Assembly (NCBI GenBank): GCA_947178655.1 | Contig: CAMWZB010000050.1 | Coordinates: 1 to 7,163 of the forward strand | DNA: 7,163 bases | Source of the DNA: an uncultured Porphyromonadaceae bacterium | GTDB lineage: Bacteria > Bacteroidota > Bacteroidia > Bacteroidales > Muribaculaceae | Reading direction: 5' to 3' | Shown here: piece by piece, positions 1 to 7,047 of the stretch | How positions within the stretch are numbered: position 1 is the first letter of the stretch | How the letters are laid out: every line of letters starts with the position of its first letter | Notes under the pieces: generated by a model | Told to the model about the DNA's origin: nothing | Database searches by the model: none | The model's input: only the letters and a program-made list of their open reading frames with translations | Program-made: the position numbers and the translations under genes

Positions 1-1
1 A

Positions 2-328
2 TTCTATATAGCCCTCTACGCTCCCGCTGAAGGCGTGGCTGTCAATCCGGACAGAGGTCCGGGCTACGAACTGTTCCGCATCGAAGACCCGTGCTCGAAG
101 AAGTGCTCGCTGCGTATCGAGGCATCAGGCGTCATCAAAGTAGACGGAAGCGTCGTATACCCGGGCGAACCGGTGATAGTCTGTGAGAATCAGGCACCGG
201 TCGTGCAGGTCGACCTTCAGGGACAGCTCCAGGAAGATGAAGACATCGAGGTGGTAGAGCACAACGCCGTATTCGACTGGTTCGCCGGCTCCTACGATGA
301 ATTCACCAATATCGTCTCGGAGCAGTGA
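2..328 (+). CDS. Large surface protein, upstream fragment ending at an in-frame TGA (5' end outside window)
   Basis: The frame is open from base 2, so the true start lies left of the window; the GTG at 35 is only an internal codon. The visible 108 residues are acidic and contain a hydrophilic stretch (GQLQEDEDIEVVEHN) followed by an aromatic segment (AVFDWFAGSYDEF). I recognise no catalytic domain. The frame ends at TGA 326-328, but the same frame then runs open through 329-355 into the 893-residue ORF starting at 356. The bridging codons read FTLHEALINMR, a plausible continuation of one protein. The most economical reading is that this is the N-terminal side of the same long exported surface protein, cut by a nonsense change (for example from TGG, GGA or CGA) or by a consensus error. 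A genuine separate gene end is less likely because the next ORF lacks an export signal. Confidence 0.75.
   Translation, partial: FYIALYAPAEGVAVNPDRGPGYELFRIEDPCSKKCSLRIEASGVIKVDGSVVYPGEPVIVCENQAPVVQVDLQGQLQEDEDIEVVEHNAVFDWFAGSYDEFTNIVSEQ
326..328 (+). other. In-frame TGA interrupting one long surface-protein reading frame
   Basis: This TGA lies in the same phase as the coding sequence on both sides, with ten open sense codons before the next ATG at 356. TGA also ends the long surface ORF (3035-3037), the LRR gene (6972-6974) and the SDR-like gene (complement of 3428-3430), so general recoding of TGA in this genome is unlikely. The cause could be a real nonsense mutation, strain variation or a base-calling error. 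Confidence 0.65.
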
Positions 329-355
329 TTCACCCTCCACGAGGCACTCATCAAC

Positions 356-3037
356 ATGCGCACCCTCAATCCGCGCGAGGCAGATATCGACCGGATGAAA
401 ACTGACGGAGTATTCACCGAAGAGCAGCGTGAATTCGTACGGTCGTTCACTCTTCCGTCAGGCGAAAACGACGAAATCGCTCCCCTGCTGCGACTGAGCG
501 GCTCAAGCTACGTGTTCCCGCCGGTGAAAATTCCCGAAGGCGAGGACGAAGGCCACGCCTTTGTGCTGGCCGTTCCTGCCGACTATCACATAGGCGACAA
601 GTGGCTCATATGCACCCAGCCCACCGAAGTGCGCATCACCGTACGCCATCAGGCCCCGCAGATGTGGCACGGCGTATCCGAAGGCATCCCCTACCCCGAG
701 AGCCTCATCGACGTGCCTCTGCGCGCAGGTCTGCGCCAGTTGCGAAGTGTCAGCGCGTCGGCCGGAGCAGTTCCGCAGCGTCTGCTCGAAGTGCCCGTGC
801 GCCGTGTCATGCCCGTCACATCCGGTGTGACGGCCATGCGACCCGGCTCTGACAGGCTGATATATCTGGTCGAGAGCGATGACCCGGCATACCGCAACAT
901 TCAGGGAGGCAACACAACCCAGGGTCCCCTTCTGGCGGCAGGCCAGCTCACCGACATCATCGCCGACAGATCGACCCCGGCGCTCAATATGCTCAAGATG
1001 AATTTCTTCACCGACTTCAACTTCCGTGAAGGATACACCTACCGATTCCGCTACAGTTTCGATGAAGACGCTGTAGCTCAGGGTGGTGATGTCTGCGAAG
1101 GTCAGGATGTATTCACCATCAAAGTCGTGCCCGAATACCAGTACTGGACAGGAGAGTTCGGCACTAACTGGAACAACGATGACAACTGGCGCCGCGCATC
1201 GTCGGCTGACGTGCTGTGTCCACCTGCATCACAGGCCGACTACCTCACTGACGGCGGCACGAACGACCGCACCCGCAGCTTCGTCCCGATGGACTTCACC
1301 AAAGTCATCATCCCCGGGTCGGCGGTTCCGCATCTCTTCGACTCTCAGGACGCCGATGTAGCACTTCCGTTCGGGTCTCTTCCTTGGTCGCATCTGACAG
1401 AGACCGACGCAGACGAAGCTCCGGCCACCGAACTCATAAACTTCGACATGGCCACAGCCGACCATCCCGCGGCGCTCCGCTGCCGTCCGTGGCTGGCCAA
1501 CGAATGCGGACAGATACACTTCACGACAGGTTCGTGGATACTCAACCAGCAATATCTGCGCTATGTCCGCGCATGGGCCGACATAGAGATGAAGCCCGAG
1601 CGCTGGTACTCGCTGTCGTCGCCATTCGCAGGCACCGTGGCAGGCGATATGTACATGCCCTCGGCAAACGCACGCCAGGAGTCGGAGCGCTTCGTGCCCA
1701 TAACCTTTGACCGCTCGCTGCACCACCGCTTCGCGCCGGCAGTCTACCAGCGGTCATGGAACAAGGCCCGCGCCATCGTCTACGAGCGTGGCGGCTCTGA
1801 CCGCAACGTATTCGTGGAGACTTCGTGGAGCAACGTGTTCAATGATGTCAACGAAGCGTACCGGGCCGGCGAAGGATTCTCCGTCAAGACCGACGCCGGC
1901 GACGTGGCCGCTTTCGATGCCACACGTCCCGTGCTTATGCGTCTGCCCAAGCATGATACATCGTACAGCTACTACACCGACTACGACGACTTCACCGGCA
2001 ATGCCACCGCCGTGCGCGACGCCCAGCTGTACCGGCTCAACGAAAGCACGGCTCCCTTGCAGACCGTCATCAGCGCGGCGTCGGCCGGACGCTATTTCCT
2101 GACCGGCAATCCATACATGGCCGGACTCGACATGAAGCGCTTCTTCGAGGCCAATCAGAACATCGAGGCCAAGTACTGGATAATCAGCGAGGACACTCAG
2201 AGCGCGGCGATATTCGACCCGAATCTTCAGGAGTTCGTCGGCACAGTCGACGGTGACGGCGCCGTACTTGCGCCTATGCAAGGCTTCTTCGTCGAGGCAA
2301 AGGCCGACGCAGAGTCGCTCTCACTGACATTCGACAATTCGATGATAACCGCTGCGTCGGATGCCGCCGTCCTGCGTTCGCGCAGTTGCGGACAGCCCGA
2401 CGGCACATTGAGAATCAGCGCGCGCTCTGCCACTGACGGCCGACACATATCATCGGCCATCGTCAGGGCTGACGCTCTCGCATCGGACGGCTACGAACCG
2501 TCGGAGGATGCCGCCATGCTCTTCGACCCGACATTCGGCACGGAAGGACAAGTGTACACCGTGACGGCGAACCGCGCCGTGACAGTCAATACTCTGACAT
2601 CACCCGGCGGAACCGAAGTAGGATTCCGTTCGGAGACCGATGGTGAGAACGTGGTTCTGCGCTTCGAATACGACGATACGTCGGCTTTCGGAGGACTTGT
2701 GCTCTACGATGCCGCCGACAGTTCGACAACGCCACTCTGCGACGGCCTCGAAGTGCATGTGGACGGCGATACGGCCGGACGGCTCTTCATCATGTCCGAA
2801 CTGGCATCACCCGATGGTGCCGGCATAGCCATCAACGCCGACGGACGCTCAGTGACCGTCACCTCAAGTGCGGCCGGAGCCGACCTGTCGATACATGTCT
2901 GTGACATCGCCGGGCGCGTGATTCGGGTCATCGACATGGCCGGAGCCTCTGCTACATTCACCCTTGAGGAAGGCTCATACATCATCAAGGCCAACGACAC
3001 ATTCGCCGTAGCGGTAGCCAAGATAGCAATCCGATGA
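356..3037 (+). CDS. Large exported surface protein with T9SS-like C-terminal sorting tail (downstream part)
   Basis: This 893-residue piece is probably the C-terminal bulk of the protein begun upstream. It has no signal peptide at ATG 356 (MRTLNPREADIDR is charged), yet the rest looks extracellular. A tryptophan-rich motif sits at residues 263-278 (W264, W272, W278; core NWNNDDNW), of a kind seen in large Bacteroidetes surface proteins. Segments such as WYSLSSPF, TGNPYMAGLDM and PMQGFFVEA also recur in such proteins, from memory of the family. The last 75 or so residues (from about 820) form a beta-rich tail with DIAGRVIRV, a GSYII turn and the basic ending KIAIR, matching the general pattern of T9SS type A C-terminal domains. 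No enzyme motif is visible, so adhesin or structural roles are guesses. If translation restarted at 356 the product would stay in the cytoplasm. A GAGG lies 11 bases before that ATG, a weak ribosome site. The stop overlaps the next gene (ATGA). Confidence 0.8.
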   Translation: MRTLNPREADIDRMKTDGVFTEEQREFVRSFTLPSGENDEIAPLLRLSGSSYVFPPVKIPEGEDEGHAFVLAVPADYHIGDKWLICTQPTEVRITVRHQAPQMWHGVSEGIPYPESLIDVPLRAGLRQLRSVSASAGAVPQRLLEVPVRRVMPVTSGVTAMRPGSDRLIYLVESDDPAYRNIQGGNTTQGPLLAAGQLTDIIADRSTPALNMLKMNFFTDFNFREGYTYRFRYSFDEDAVAQGGDVCEGQDVFTIKVVPEYQYWTGEFGTNWNNDDNWRRASSADVLCPPASQADYLTDGGTNDRTRSFVPMDFTKVIIPGSAVPHLFDSQDADVALPFGSLPWSHLTETDADEAPATELINFDMATADHPAALRCRPWLANECGQIHFTTGSWILNQQYLRYVRAWADIEMKPERWYSLSSPFAGTVAGDMYMPSANARQESERFVPITFDRSLHHRFAPAVYQRSWNKARAIVYERGGSDRNVFVETSWSNVFNDVNEAYRAGEGFSVKTDAGDVAAFDATRPVLMRLPKHDTSYSYYTDYDDFTGNATAVRDAQLYRLNESTAPLQTVISAASAGRYFLTGNPYMAGLDMKRFFEANQNIEAKYWIISEDTQSAAIFDPNLQEFVGTVDGDGAVLAPMQGFFVEAKADAESLSLTFDNSMITAASDAAVLRSRSCGQPDGTLRISARSATDGRHISSAIVRADALASDGYEPSEDAAMLFDPTFGTEGQVYTVTANRAVTVNTLTSPGGTEVGFRSETDGENVVLRFEYDDTSAFGGLVLYDAADSSTTPLCDGLEVHVDGDTAGRLFIMSELASPDGAGIAINADGRSVTVTSSAAGADLSIHVCDIAGRVIRVIDMAGASATFTLEEGSYIIKANDTFAVAVAKIAIR

Positions 3038-3414
3038 AAATAATTGTAATAACAATACTCAGCTGTGCGCTGGCGGCGATTACCGCAGGCGCACAGCTGA
3101 ATTTCACAAGAGGCAACACCATCGACCTTGACTCCATCACTCCGGGCGACAAAGCCCACGGGAGCGTAGTGGTGCGCAACGACGGTACCGAGCCGCTGTC
3201 GATAATCAAAATATTCTCAGAATGCGGATGCACAGTCCCCGAATACCGGCGCACGCCGATTGCCCCCGGCGACACTTCTGTCATCTCTGTCACATTCGAC
3301 AGCACAGGACGCAGTCACGGACGGTTCACAAAAGCCATCCGCATACGCACCGATTCGGGGCAGATTACACCTGTCATCGTTAAGGGCGTCATCCGCAAGG
3401 TGTACCGCAAGTAG
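3034..3414 (+). CDS. Exported DUF1573 family protein
   Basis: This 126-residue protein begins with a hydrophobic signal peptide, with a likely cut after AGA at residue 20 before Gln21. The mature part is one DUF1573-type domain, an Ig-like beta-sandwich related to ASPM/SPD-2/Hydin folds. The hallmarks are all present: a G-D-K segment near 38-40, VVVRNDGTEPLSI (about 45-57), the SECGCTVPEY motif with Cys64 and Cys66, the proline-containing strand PIAPGDTSVISVTFD, and a closing strand IRIRTDSGQITPVIVKG. The family is abundant in Bacteroidetes and has no defined biochemical role. One domain plus signal peptide is the usual size for short members. The start ATG overlaps the stop of the surface-protein gene, so the two are very likely cotranscribed and translationally coupled. 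That suggests, without proving, a link to the surface or periplasmic handling of its partner. The stop is TAG at 3412-3414. Confidence 0.9.
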   Translation: MKIIVITILSCALAAITAGAQLNFTRGNTIDLDSITPGDKAHGSVVVRNDGTEPLSIIKIFSECGCTVPEYRRTPIAPGDTSVISVTFDSTGRSHGRFTKAIRIRTDSGQITPVIVKGVIRKVYRK

Positions 3415-3427
3415 ACGCCCGGTCTTG

Positions 3428-3928
3428 TCATATCACAATTTCGGTCACCCGCCCCTGCGATAGTGGCAGCAGCAGGTAGACCACAGCCTCTCCGGCACTG
3501 TCGGCGAAGGCCGAAGGGTCAGAAGCCGTGACTCGCGACACTCCCCATTGCGCGCGGACTGTCACAGAGCCGGCACTGACTTCGATGTCGGCATCGACAG
3601 GACCGTCGGCAGCAAAAGCGGCACGGGCCTCGCCGGTCCGTTCCGAAGCATAAGGATAGTGCCTCGCGGAGGCAGCCTGCGCAAGCCGTCGTCCGCCGGT
3701 CACATCATCCCATACAAAAGCTACAAGACTGCCTGTGCCCGACAATGCGCGCACCACAGCCTCGGTCACACCGGGGGCTGTGCCGCAGCCGGTGACGAAG
3801 AAGCGGCGGATGCCGAAGTCGAAGGTCGCCGTACCACGGCGGGTGCCGGCAGGAGAGAGGCGCCGCGCGGCAGGTCTGCTGCCGCTGCGGTGCTCCTCCA
3901 TTTTCTTTTCAAGCCAGTTGTCAGCCAT
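3428..3928 (-). CDS. Short degenerate SDR-like (Rossmann) protein
   Basis: This 166-residue protein starts with MADNWLEKKMEEHRSG, resembling (from memory) the N-terminal leader of Bacteroidales short-chain dehydrogenase/reductase proteins. A Rossmann opening follows: strand RRFFVTG, a glycine-rich turn TGCGTAPG (residues 46-53), helix VTEAVVRAL and second strand SLVAFVWDD. The classical turn is TGxxxGxG; here the middle Gly is Ala51 while Gly53 is kept. Normal SDRs are about 250 residues and carry an NNxG strand and a YxxxK catalytic pair. Neither is present, so oxidoreductase activity is doubtful. The C-terminal half (about 90-166) is Ala/Ser-rich beta-like sequence that I do not recognise. 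The start codon overlaps the phosphoesterase stop by one base (TAATG), implying coupled translation as second gene of a minus-strand operon. No signal peptide is seen, so it is probably cytoplasmic. A degraded SDR or a new binding role are both possible. Confidence 0.75.
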   Translation of the reverse strand: MADNWLEKKMEEHRSGSRPAARRLSPAGTRRGTATFDFGIRRFFVTGCGTAPGVTEAVVRALSGTGSLVAFVWDDVTGGRRLAQAASARHYPYASERTGEARAAFAADGPVDADIEVSAGSVTVRAQWGVSRVTASDPSAFADSAGEAVVYLLLPLSQGRVTEIVI

Positions 3929-5781
3929 TATTTACGGGCTATGCGATAGACAGTGCCCTCGATGAGCGACACGAATATATCACCCGTGGCAGGGTCGATA
4001 TCGAATCCATTGATTTCGCTGACCCCTAACGGAAGCGAAGCCTCGACGCCCGAACCGTCGGCACGGACTATCGTGACGATGCCGCGGCGCGAACCGACGT
4101 AGACACTTCCGTCATGCTCGAGGACGATGCAGGGAGCATGATCGTATCCGATGCCCATGTCCACAGTCCACAGCTCGCGGAAATCGGGCGCTGTGGCATC
4201 GACTGCCACGAGTTCGCCGTCCATCGTCTTGGCGTAGATGCGGCTGAAGTCTTCACTGTGGCCGAGGCTCTCGCGGTAGCGGTGGTCATTATTGCGCCAG
4301 AGAGTACGGCCCGTCGCACGGTCGATGGCTGTCATATAGCGGTCAGGAGCGACAGTGAACACCTTGTCGCCCGCTATGACGGGCACCACATTGCCAGGGC
4401 CGAGCATATTGGCGGTTTTGCCATTGTTCCACACCCAGCGCAGACGGCCCGTGCCGAGGTCGAGACAGCGGAGATTGGTGTCCCATGCGCCGAATACGAG
4501 ATCCTTTCCATCGATGGCAGGCTCGGCCTGGCAATAGTTGAATAGCGAGTCATATGACCATACGAGTTTGCCTGACGAAGGATTGCGACGCTCGATGCGC
4601 TTGTAGCCTCCCTGTATGTAAGCCATGTAAGCCTTGCCGTCGGGCGTTAGAGTGCCGTCGGCCACATACGGGCCTTCTTTCGACTTCAGCGAGCCTGTCA
4701 CACGGCCACGGCGGCTGTCTATCAGAGCTATCCCGTCGTGCTTGGGGAAGGCTACCTTTCCGCCTTTCAGCACGGTCGGCCGGCTGAAGAGCGACGCCCC
4801 CGTAGGCACACTCCAGCGCAGTTTGCCTGTATGACGGTCCACAGCGCGTGCCTGACCGAGCGAATTGCCGAAATAGATATTGTCGGCATCGAATGCCATA
4901 CGTGTGAATATCGATGCGCTGTCGGTCCACAATTTCTCCACCGTAAATCCTGCCGGTACTTCAAGAGCCGCGCGCTCGGGCATCTTGGCCTTGGCGTGCG
5001 CCTTGCGGGCAGGGAAGGCGAACATGGCCTTCCGAGGCTGGCCGATGGCCTTGTCATAGACGGCTATCCACTCGGGCGACACCTCTATCTGAGCGTATCC
5101 GAATGTGCCGTCGCGCATGTCAAGCGCACGGGTCATGATGCATGGGAGGTCAGAGCCGGAGCCGTCGCCGCCGGCCGTATATGTGCGCCACGTGTGATAG
5201 TGGCCGTTGATATGAGCTATGACCGGATACTGCTCGATGACCTCCAGATAGTCGGCCACATTGTCGATGTCAGACAGCAGAGGATAGTGGTTGAACGACA
5301 GCACCCGCCGCCCGTCTGTGGCCAGAGAGTCAAGCGTTGACTTGAGCCAGTGCAGGTCCTCCTGCTTGATATGTCCGTCTCCCATCTTCATGTACGGGCC
5401 GCAGTTGATGCCCACAAGAACAAGAGAGTCCACTGTTGTCACAAAGCGGTCATTGCCCCACAGGTCTACGAAAGTCTTGGTCGCGCTCTGGCTCCAGTTA
5501 TTCTCATGATTGCCCGGCAGTACGACCAGCGGATGACGTATACCGTCGAGTATCCCCTTGATATTGGCAAGCTCTGCATCGGAGCCTTCGTTCGAAAGGT
5601 CACCGTTGACCACTACAAGGTCGAAGGGCGTGGCATTGATGTCGTCTACAGCCTTGCGGAGCTGCCTGTCGCACTCATTCCCGGGAGTGACGTGCACATC
5701 ACTCAGCACGGCTATGCGCTGAGCAGAAGCCGTCAGACAGCCTGCGGCCAGTAATGCGATGATTGTTGAACAGAATTTCAT
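3928..5781 (-). CDS. Secreted calcineurin-like metallophosphoesterase with PQQ-like beta-propeller
   Basis: This 617-residue protein has a signal peptide, probably cut after ASA at residue 20 before Gln21; Cys15 follows LAAG and makes a lipoprotein a weaker option. Residues 22 to about 230 form a calcineurin-type phosphoesterase domain with every metal-binding motif: D28-V-H30, G60-D61, G90-N91-H92-E93, H165 in FNHYP, and G193-H194-x-H196. A two-metal hydrolase acting on a phosphoester in the periplasm or at the surface is therefore expected; the substrate cannot be read from sequence. After a basic linker (about 250-275), residues 280-617 hold PQQ-like propeller blades marked by G-[KR]-x-x-W or similar turns, with tryptophans at 285, 323, 408, 449, 495 and 538. 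Such blades often mediate binding rather than using PQQ. The gene has its own promoter at 5811-5842, a leader of roughly 20-25 bases, and is followed with one-base overlap by the SDR-like gene. Confidence 0.92.
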   Translation of the reverse strand: MKFCSTIIALLAAGCLTASAQRIAVLSDVHVTPGNECDRQLRKAVDDINATPFDLVVVNGDLSNEGSDAELANIKGILDGIRHPLVVLPGNHENNWSQSATKTFVDLWGNDRFVTTVDSLVLVGINCGPYMKMGDGHIKQEDLHWLKSTLDSLATDGRRVLSFNHYPLLSDIDNVADYLEVIEQYPVIAHINGHYHTWRTYTAGGDGSGSDLPCIMTRALDMRDGTFGYAQIEVSPEWIAVYDKAIGQPRKAMFAFPARKAHAKAKMPERAALEVPAGFTVEKLWTDSASIFTRMAFDADNIYFGNSLGQARAVDRHTGKLRWSVPTGASLFSRPTVLKGGKVAFPKHDGIALIDSRRGRVTGSLKSKEGPYVADGTLTPDGKAYMAYIQGGYKRIERRNPSSGKLVWSYDSLFNYCQAEPAIDGKDLVFGAWDTNLRCLDLGTGRLRWVWNNGKTANMLGPGNVVPVIAGDKVFTVAPDRYMTAIDRATGRTLWRNNDHRYRESLGHSEDFSRIYAKTMDGELVAVDATAPDFRELWTVDMGIGYDHAPCIVLEHDGSVYVGSRRGIVTIVRADGSGVEASLPLGVSEINGFDIDPATGDIFVSLIEGTVYRIARK

Positions 5782-5810
5782 CTTGTGTTGTTATTTTGGT
5801 ATAGCTTCCG

Positions 5811-5842
5811 CAAAGGTAGTGATTTTATTAAAATATAATCAA
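5811..5842 (-). promoter_or_regulatory. Bacteroidetes-type promoter for the phosphoesterase operon
   Basis: Read on the minus strand, TTG (complement of 5840-5842) is followed after 21 bases by TACCTTTG (complement of 5811-5818). This matches the Bacteroidetes sigma-ABfr consensus, TTTG or TTG at -33 and TAnnTTTG at -7, with spacing of about 19-21. Transcription would begin near 5803-5806, leaving a short leader before the ATG at 5781. Confidence 0.75.
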
Positions 5843-5845
5843 CGA

Positions 5846-5896
5846 TTAGAAAACTTTTCGATTCACTGATTGTTAATAATTCAAAGGTTAGAAAAC
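5846..5896. repeat. Pair of TTAGAAAAC direct repeats in divergent intergenic region
   Basis: TTAGAAAAC occurs at 5846-5854 and 5888-5896, with start points 42 bases apart, close to four helical turns. The first copy runs into an interrupted palindrome, GAAAA-C-TTTTC, at 5849-5859, just upstream of the minus-strand -33 element. The pair could be binding sites for a regulator of either divergent gene, but such 9-mers can arise by chance in AT-rich DNA. Confidence 0.3.
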
Positions 5897-5918
5897 ACAA
5901 CTATTATTTATGATTGAT

Positions 5919-6974
5919 ATGAAAAAGATCGCATTACTCTTCGCAGTAGCACTTAGCAGTGCTGCTTGCTTCGCTCAGGTCAACAAAACCGAGCTCAAAC
6001 AGCTCCAAAGTTTTCTGGCTCAGCCTTCTGAAAAAGGCGGCACAAATGCTGAAGCTCTCAAAATCACTGACGTCAAAGACCCGTCTACCTGGGAAGGTGT
6101 ACAGGTTGTCGGCAAGAACGTCACTGAAATCAACTGGAAAGACAAGCACCTCGCTGGCACTCTCGACCTTTCGGGCTTCAAGGCTCTGACCAAAGTCGAC
6201 GTTTCACGCAACGCTCTCACCGGTATCACTGTAGCAGGCGATGCCGCGCTGACCGAACTCAACGCATCCCGAAACCGCATCTCCGAAACCGACCTGTCGA
6301 ACTGCACACAGCTCTTCAAGGTTTCGCTCAACAACAACCGCATCACCGAGTTCACTCTCAACGATGCGCCCTTCATCAAGAACCTCAACATCGCTTCGAA
6401 TCTTCTCGTTGCGCTTGACCTCAACGCTTCATCGACCCTGGAGACCCTGAACTGCCAGAGCAATCACCTCGAATCGCTCAACGTGACCAACTGCACGGCG
6501 CTCAAGAACCTCTACGCAGGCTACAACAAGCTCACCGCAATCAATCTCGTTGGCACCACCAACCTCCAGAACATCAACCTTGACAGCAACCGCATCGCCA
6601 ACATGATCGTCTCCGGTCTGCCCTCGCTGAGCACCTTCCTCTGCACGGACAACTACATGAAGACCCTCGGCATGCGCGACTGCAAGAACCTCATCGACCT
6701 TGTATGCTCCTACAACAACCTGACCAACCTCACCGTTGACCAGTGCCCCAACCTCCTGTTCGTAGACTGCTCATACAACGACCTGACATCGCTCACGCTG
6801 TCGAACCAGACTTTCCTCCAGCGTCTGCTCTGCAACAACAACGAACTCACCATGCTTGATGTCAGCTTCGACCAGGCTCTTACCTACATCAACTGCCGCT
6901 ACAACATGATCACCGACCTCCGCACGCAGGCTTGTCCCAACCTCCACATGATAGCCTGCCAGTGGAACTACTGA
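5919..6974 (+). CDS. Exported leucine-rich repeat protein (21-residue repeats)
   Basis: I start at ATG 5919 because it gives a typical MKK signal peptide; the in-frame ATG at 5910 would only add MID. The hydrophobic core ends in CFA|Q, a likely signal peptidase I site, though the Cys leaves a lipoprotein possible. From the 5919 start, residues 21-89 are an N-terminal cap ending in a first irregular 22-residue turn (VTEINWKDKHLAGTLDL). From base 6186 to 6971 come twelve exact 21-residue repeats and a 10-residue partial, with no insertions, giving a 63-base coding period. Each begins L/I-x-x-hydrophobic and has Asn at position 9; Cys fills position 6 in repeats 5 and 8-13. The pattern is of bacterial internalin/SDS22-like LRR solenoids that bind proteins or glycans outside the cell. 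There is no sorting tail after the repeats. Asn is mostly AAC, hinting at good expression. I see no convincing promoter upstream on this strand. Confidence 0.9.
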   Translation: MKKIALLFAVALSSAACFAQVNKTELKQLQSFLAQPSEKGGTNAEALKITDVKDPSTWEGVQVVGKNVTEINWKDKHLAGTLDLSGFKALTKVDVSRNALTGITVAGDAALTELNASRNRISETDLSNCTQLFKVSLNNNRITEFTLNDAPFIKNLNIASNLLVALDLNASSTLETLNCQSNHLESLNVTNCTALKNLYAGYNKLTAINLVGTTNLQNINLDSNRIANMIVSGLPSLSTFLCTDNYMKTLGMRDCKNLIDLVCSYNNLTNLTVDQCPNLLFVDCSYNDLTSLTLSNQTFLQRLLCNNNELTMLDVSFDQALTYINCRYNMITDLRTQACPNLHMIACQWNY

Positions 6975-7015
6975 TTTCTCACACTCTTCTCTCTTCCCAC
7001 ACTCTATACTATACC

Positions 7016-7037
7016 ATCGTAAATGCGATAATACGAT
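7016..7037 (+). other. Weak inverted repeat downstream of LRR gene
   Basis: ATCGTA at 7016-7021 pairs with TACGAT at 7032-7037 across a 10-base loop. It sits 42 bases after the LRR stop where a terminator might lie, but the stem is short and no T-run of natural appearance follows, so a terminator role is only a possibility. Confidence 0.2.
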
Positions 7038-7047
7038 CTGAATAACT

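Noticed and set aside
35..328. A separate small gene starting at GTG 35
   Set aside because: The frame is open to the left edge and the sequence upstream of the GTG (FYIALYAPAEG) reads as continuing protein, so the GTG is internal.
326..356. Selenocysteine or other recoding of the TGA at 326-328, with a small CCTC-CAC-GAGG hairpin at 334-344 just downstream
   Set aside because: The stem is only four pairs with a three-base loop, much smaller than a bacterial SECIS element. The protein shows no redox enzyme context, and other genes in the window use TGA as a normal stop.
1229..2281. Two minus-strand ORFs (165 and 175 residues) opposite the surface-protein gene
   Set aside because: Both are shadows of a well-supported coding frame on the plus strand, with no recognisable motif, promoter or signal.
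4738..5340. Plus-strand ORF of 200 residues
   Set aside because: It is antisense to the phosphoesterase gene, whose motifs are intact; the composition is that of a shadow frame in GC-rich coding DNA and no domain is visible.
5766..5798. Possible plus-strand promoter for the LRR gene (TTG at 5766-5768, TTATTTTG at 5791-5798)
   Set aside because: The -7-like box lacks the second-position A, spacing is 22 bases, and part lies inside the phosphoesterase coding start; too weak to call.
6186..6971. 63-base periodicity suggestive of a tandem DNA repeat or CRISPR-like array
   Set aside because: The period equals 21 codons and the conservation is at protein level (Leu, Asn, Cys positions); the DNA units are diverged and have no repeat-spacer structure.
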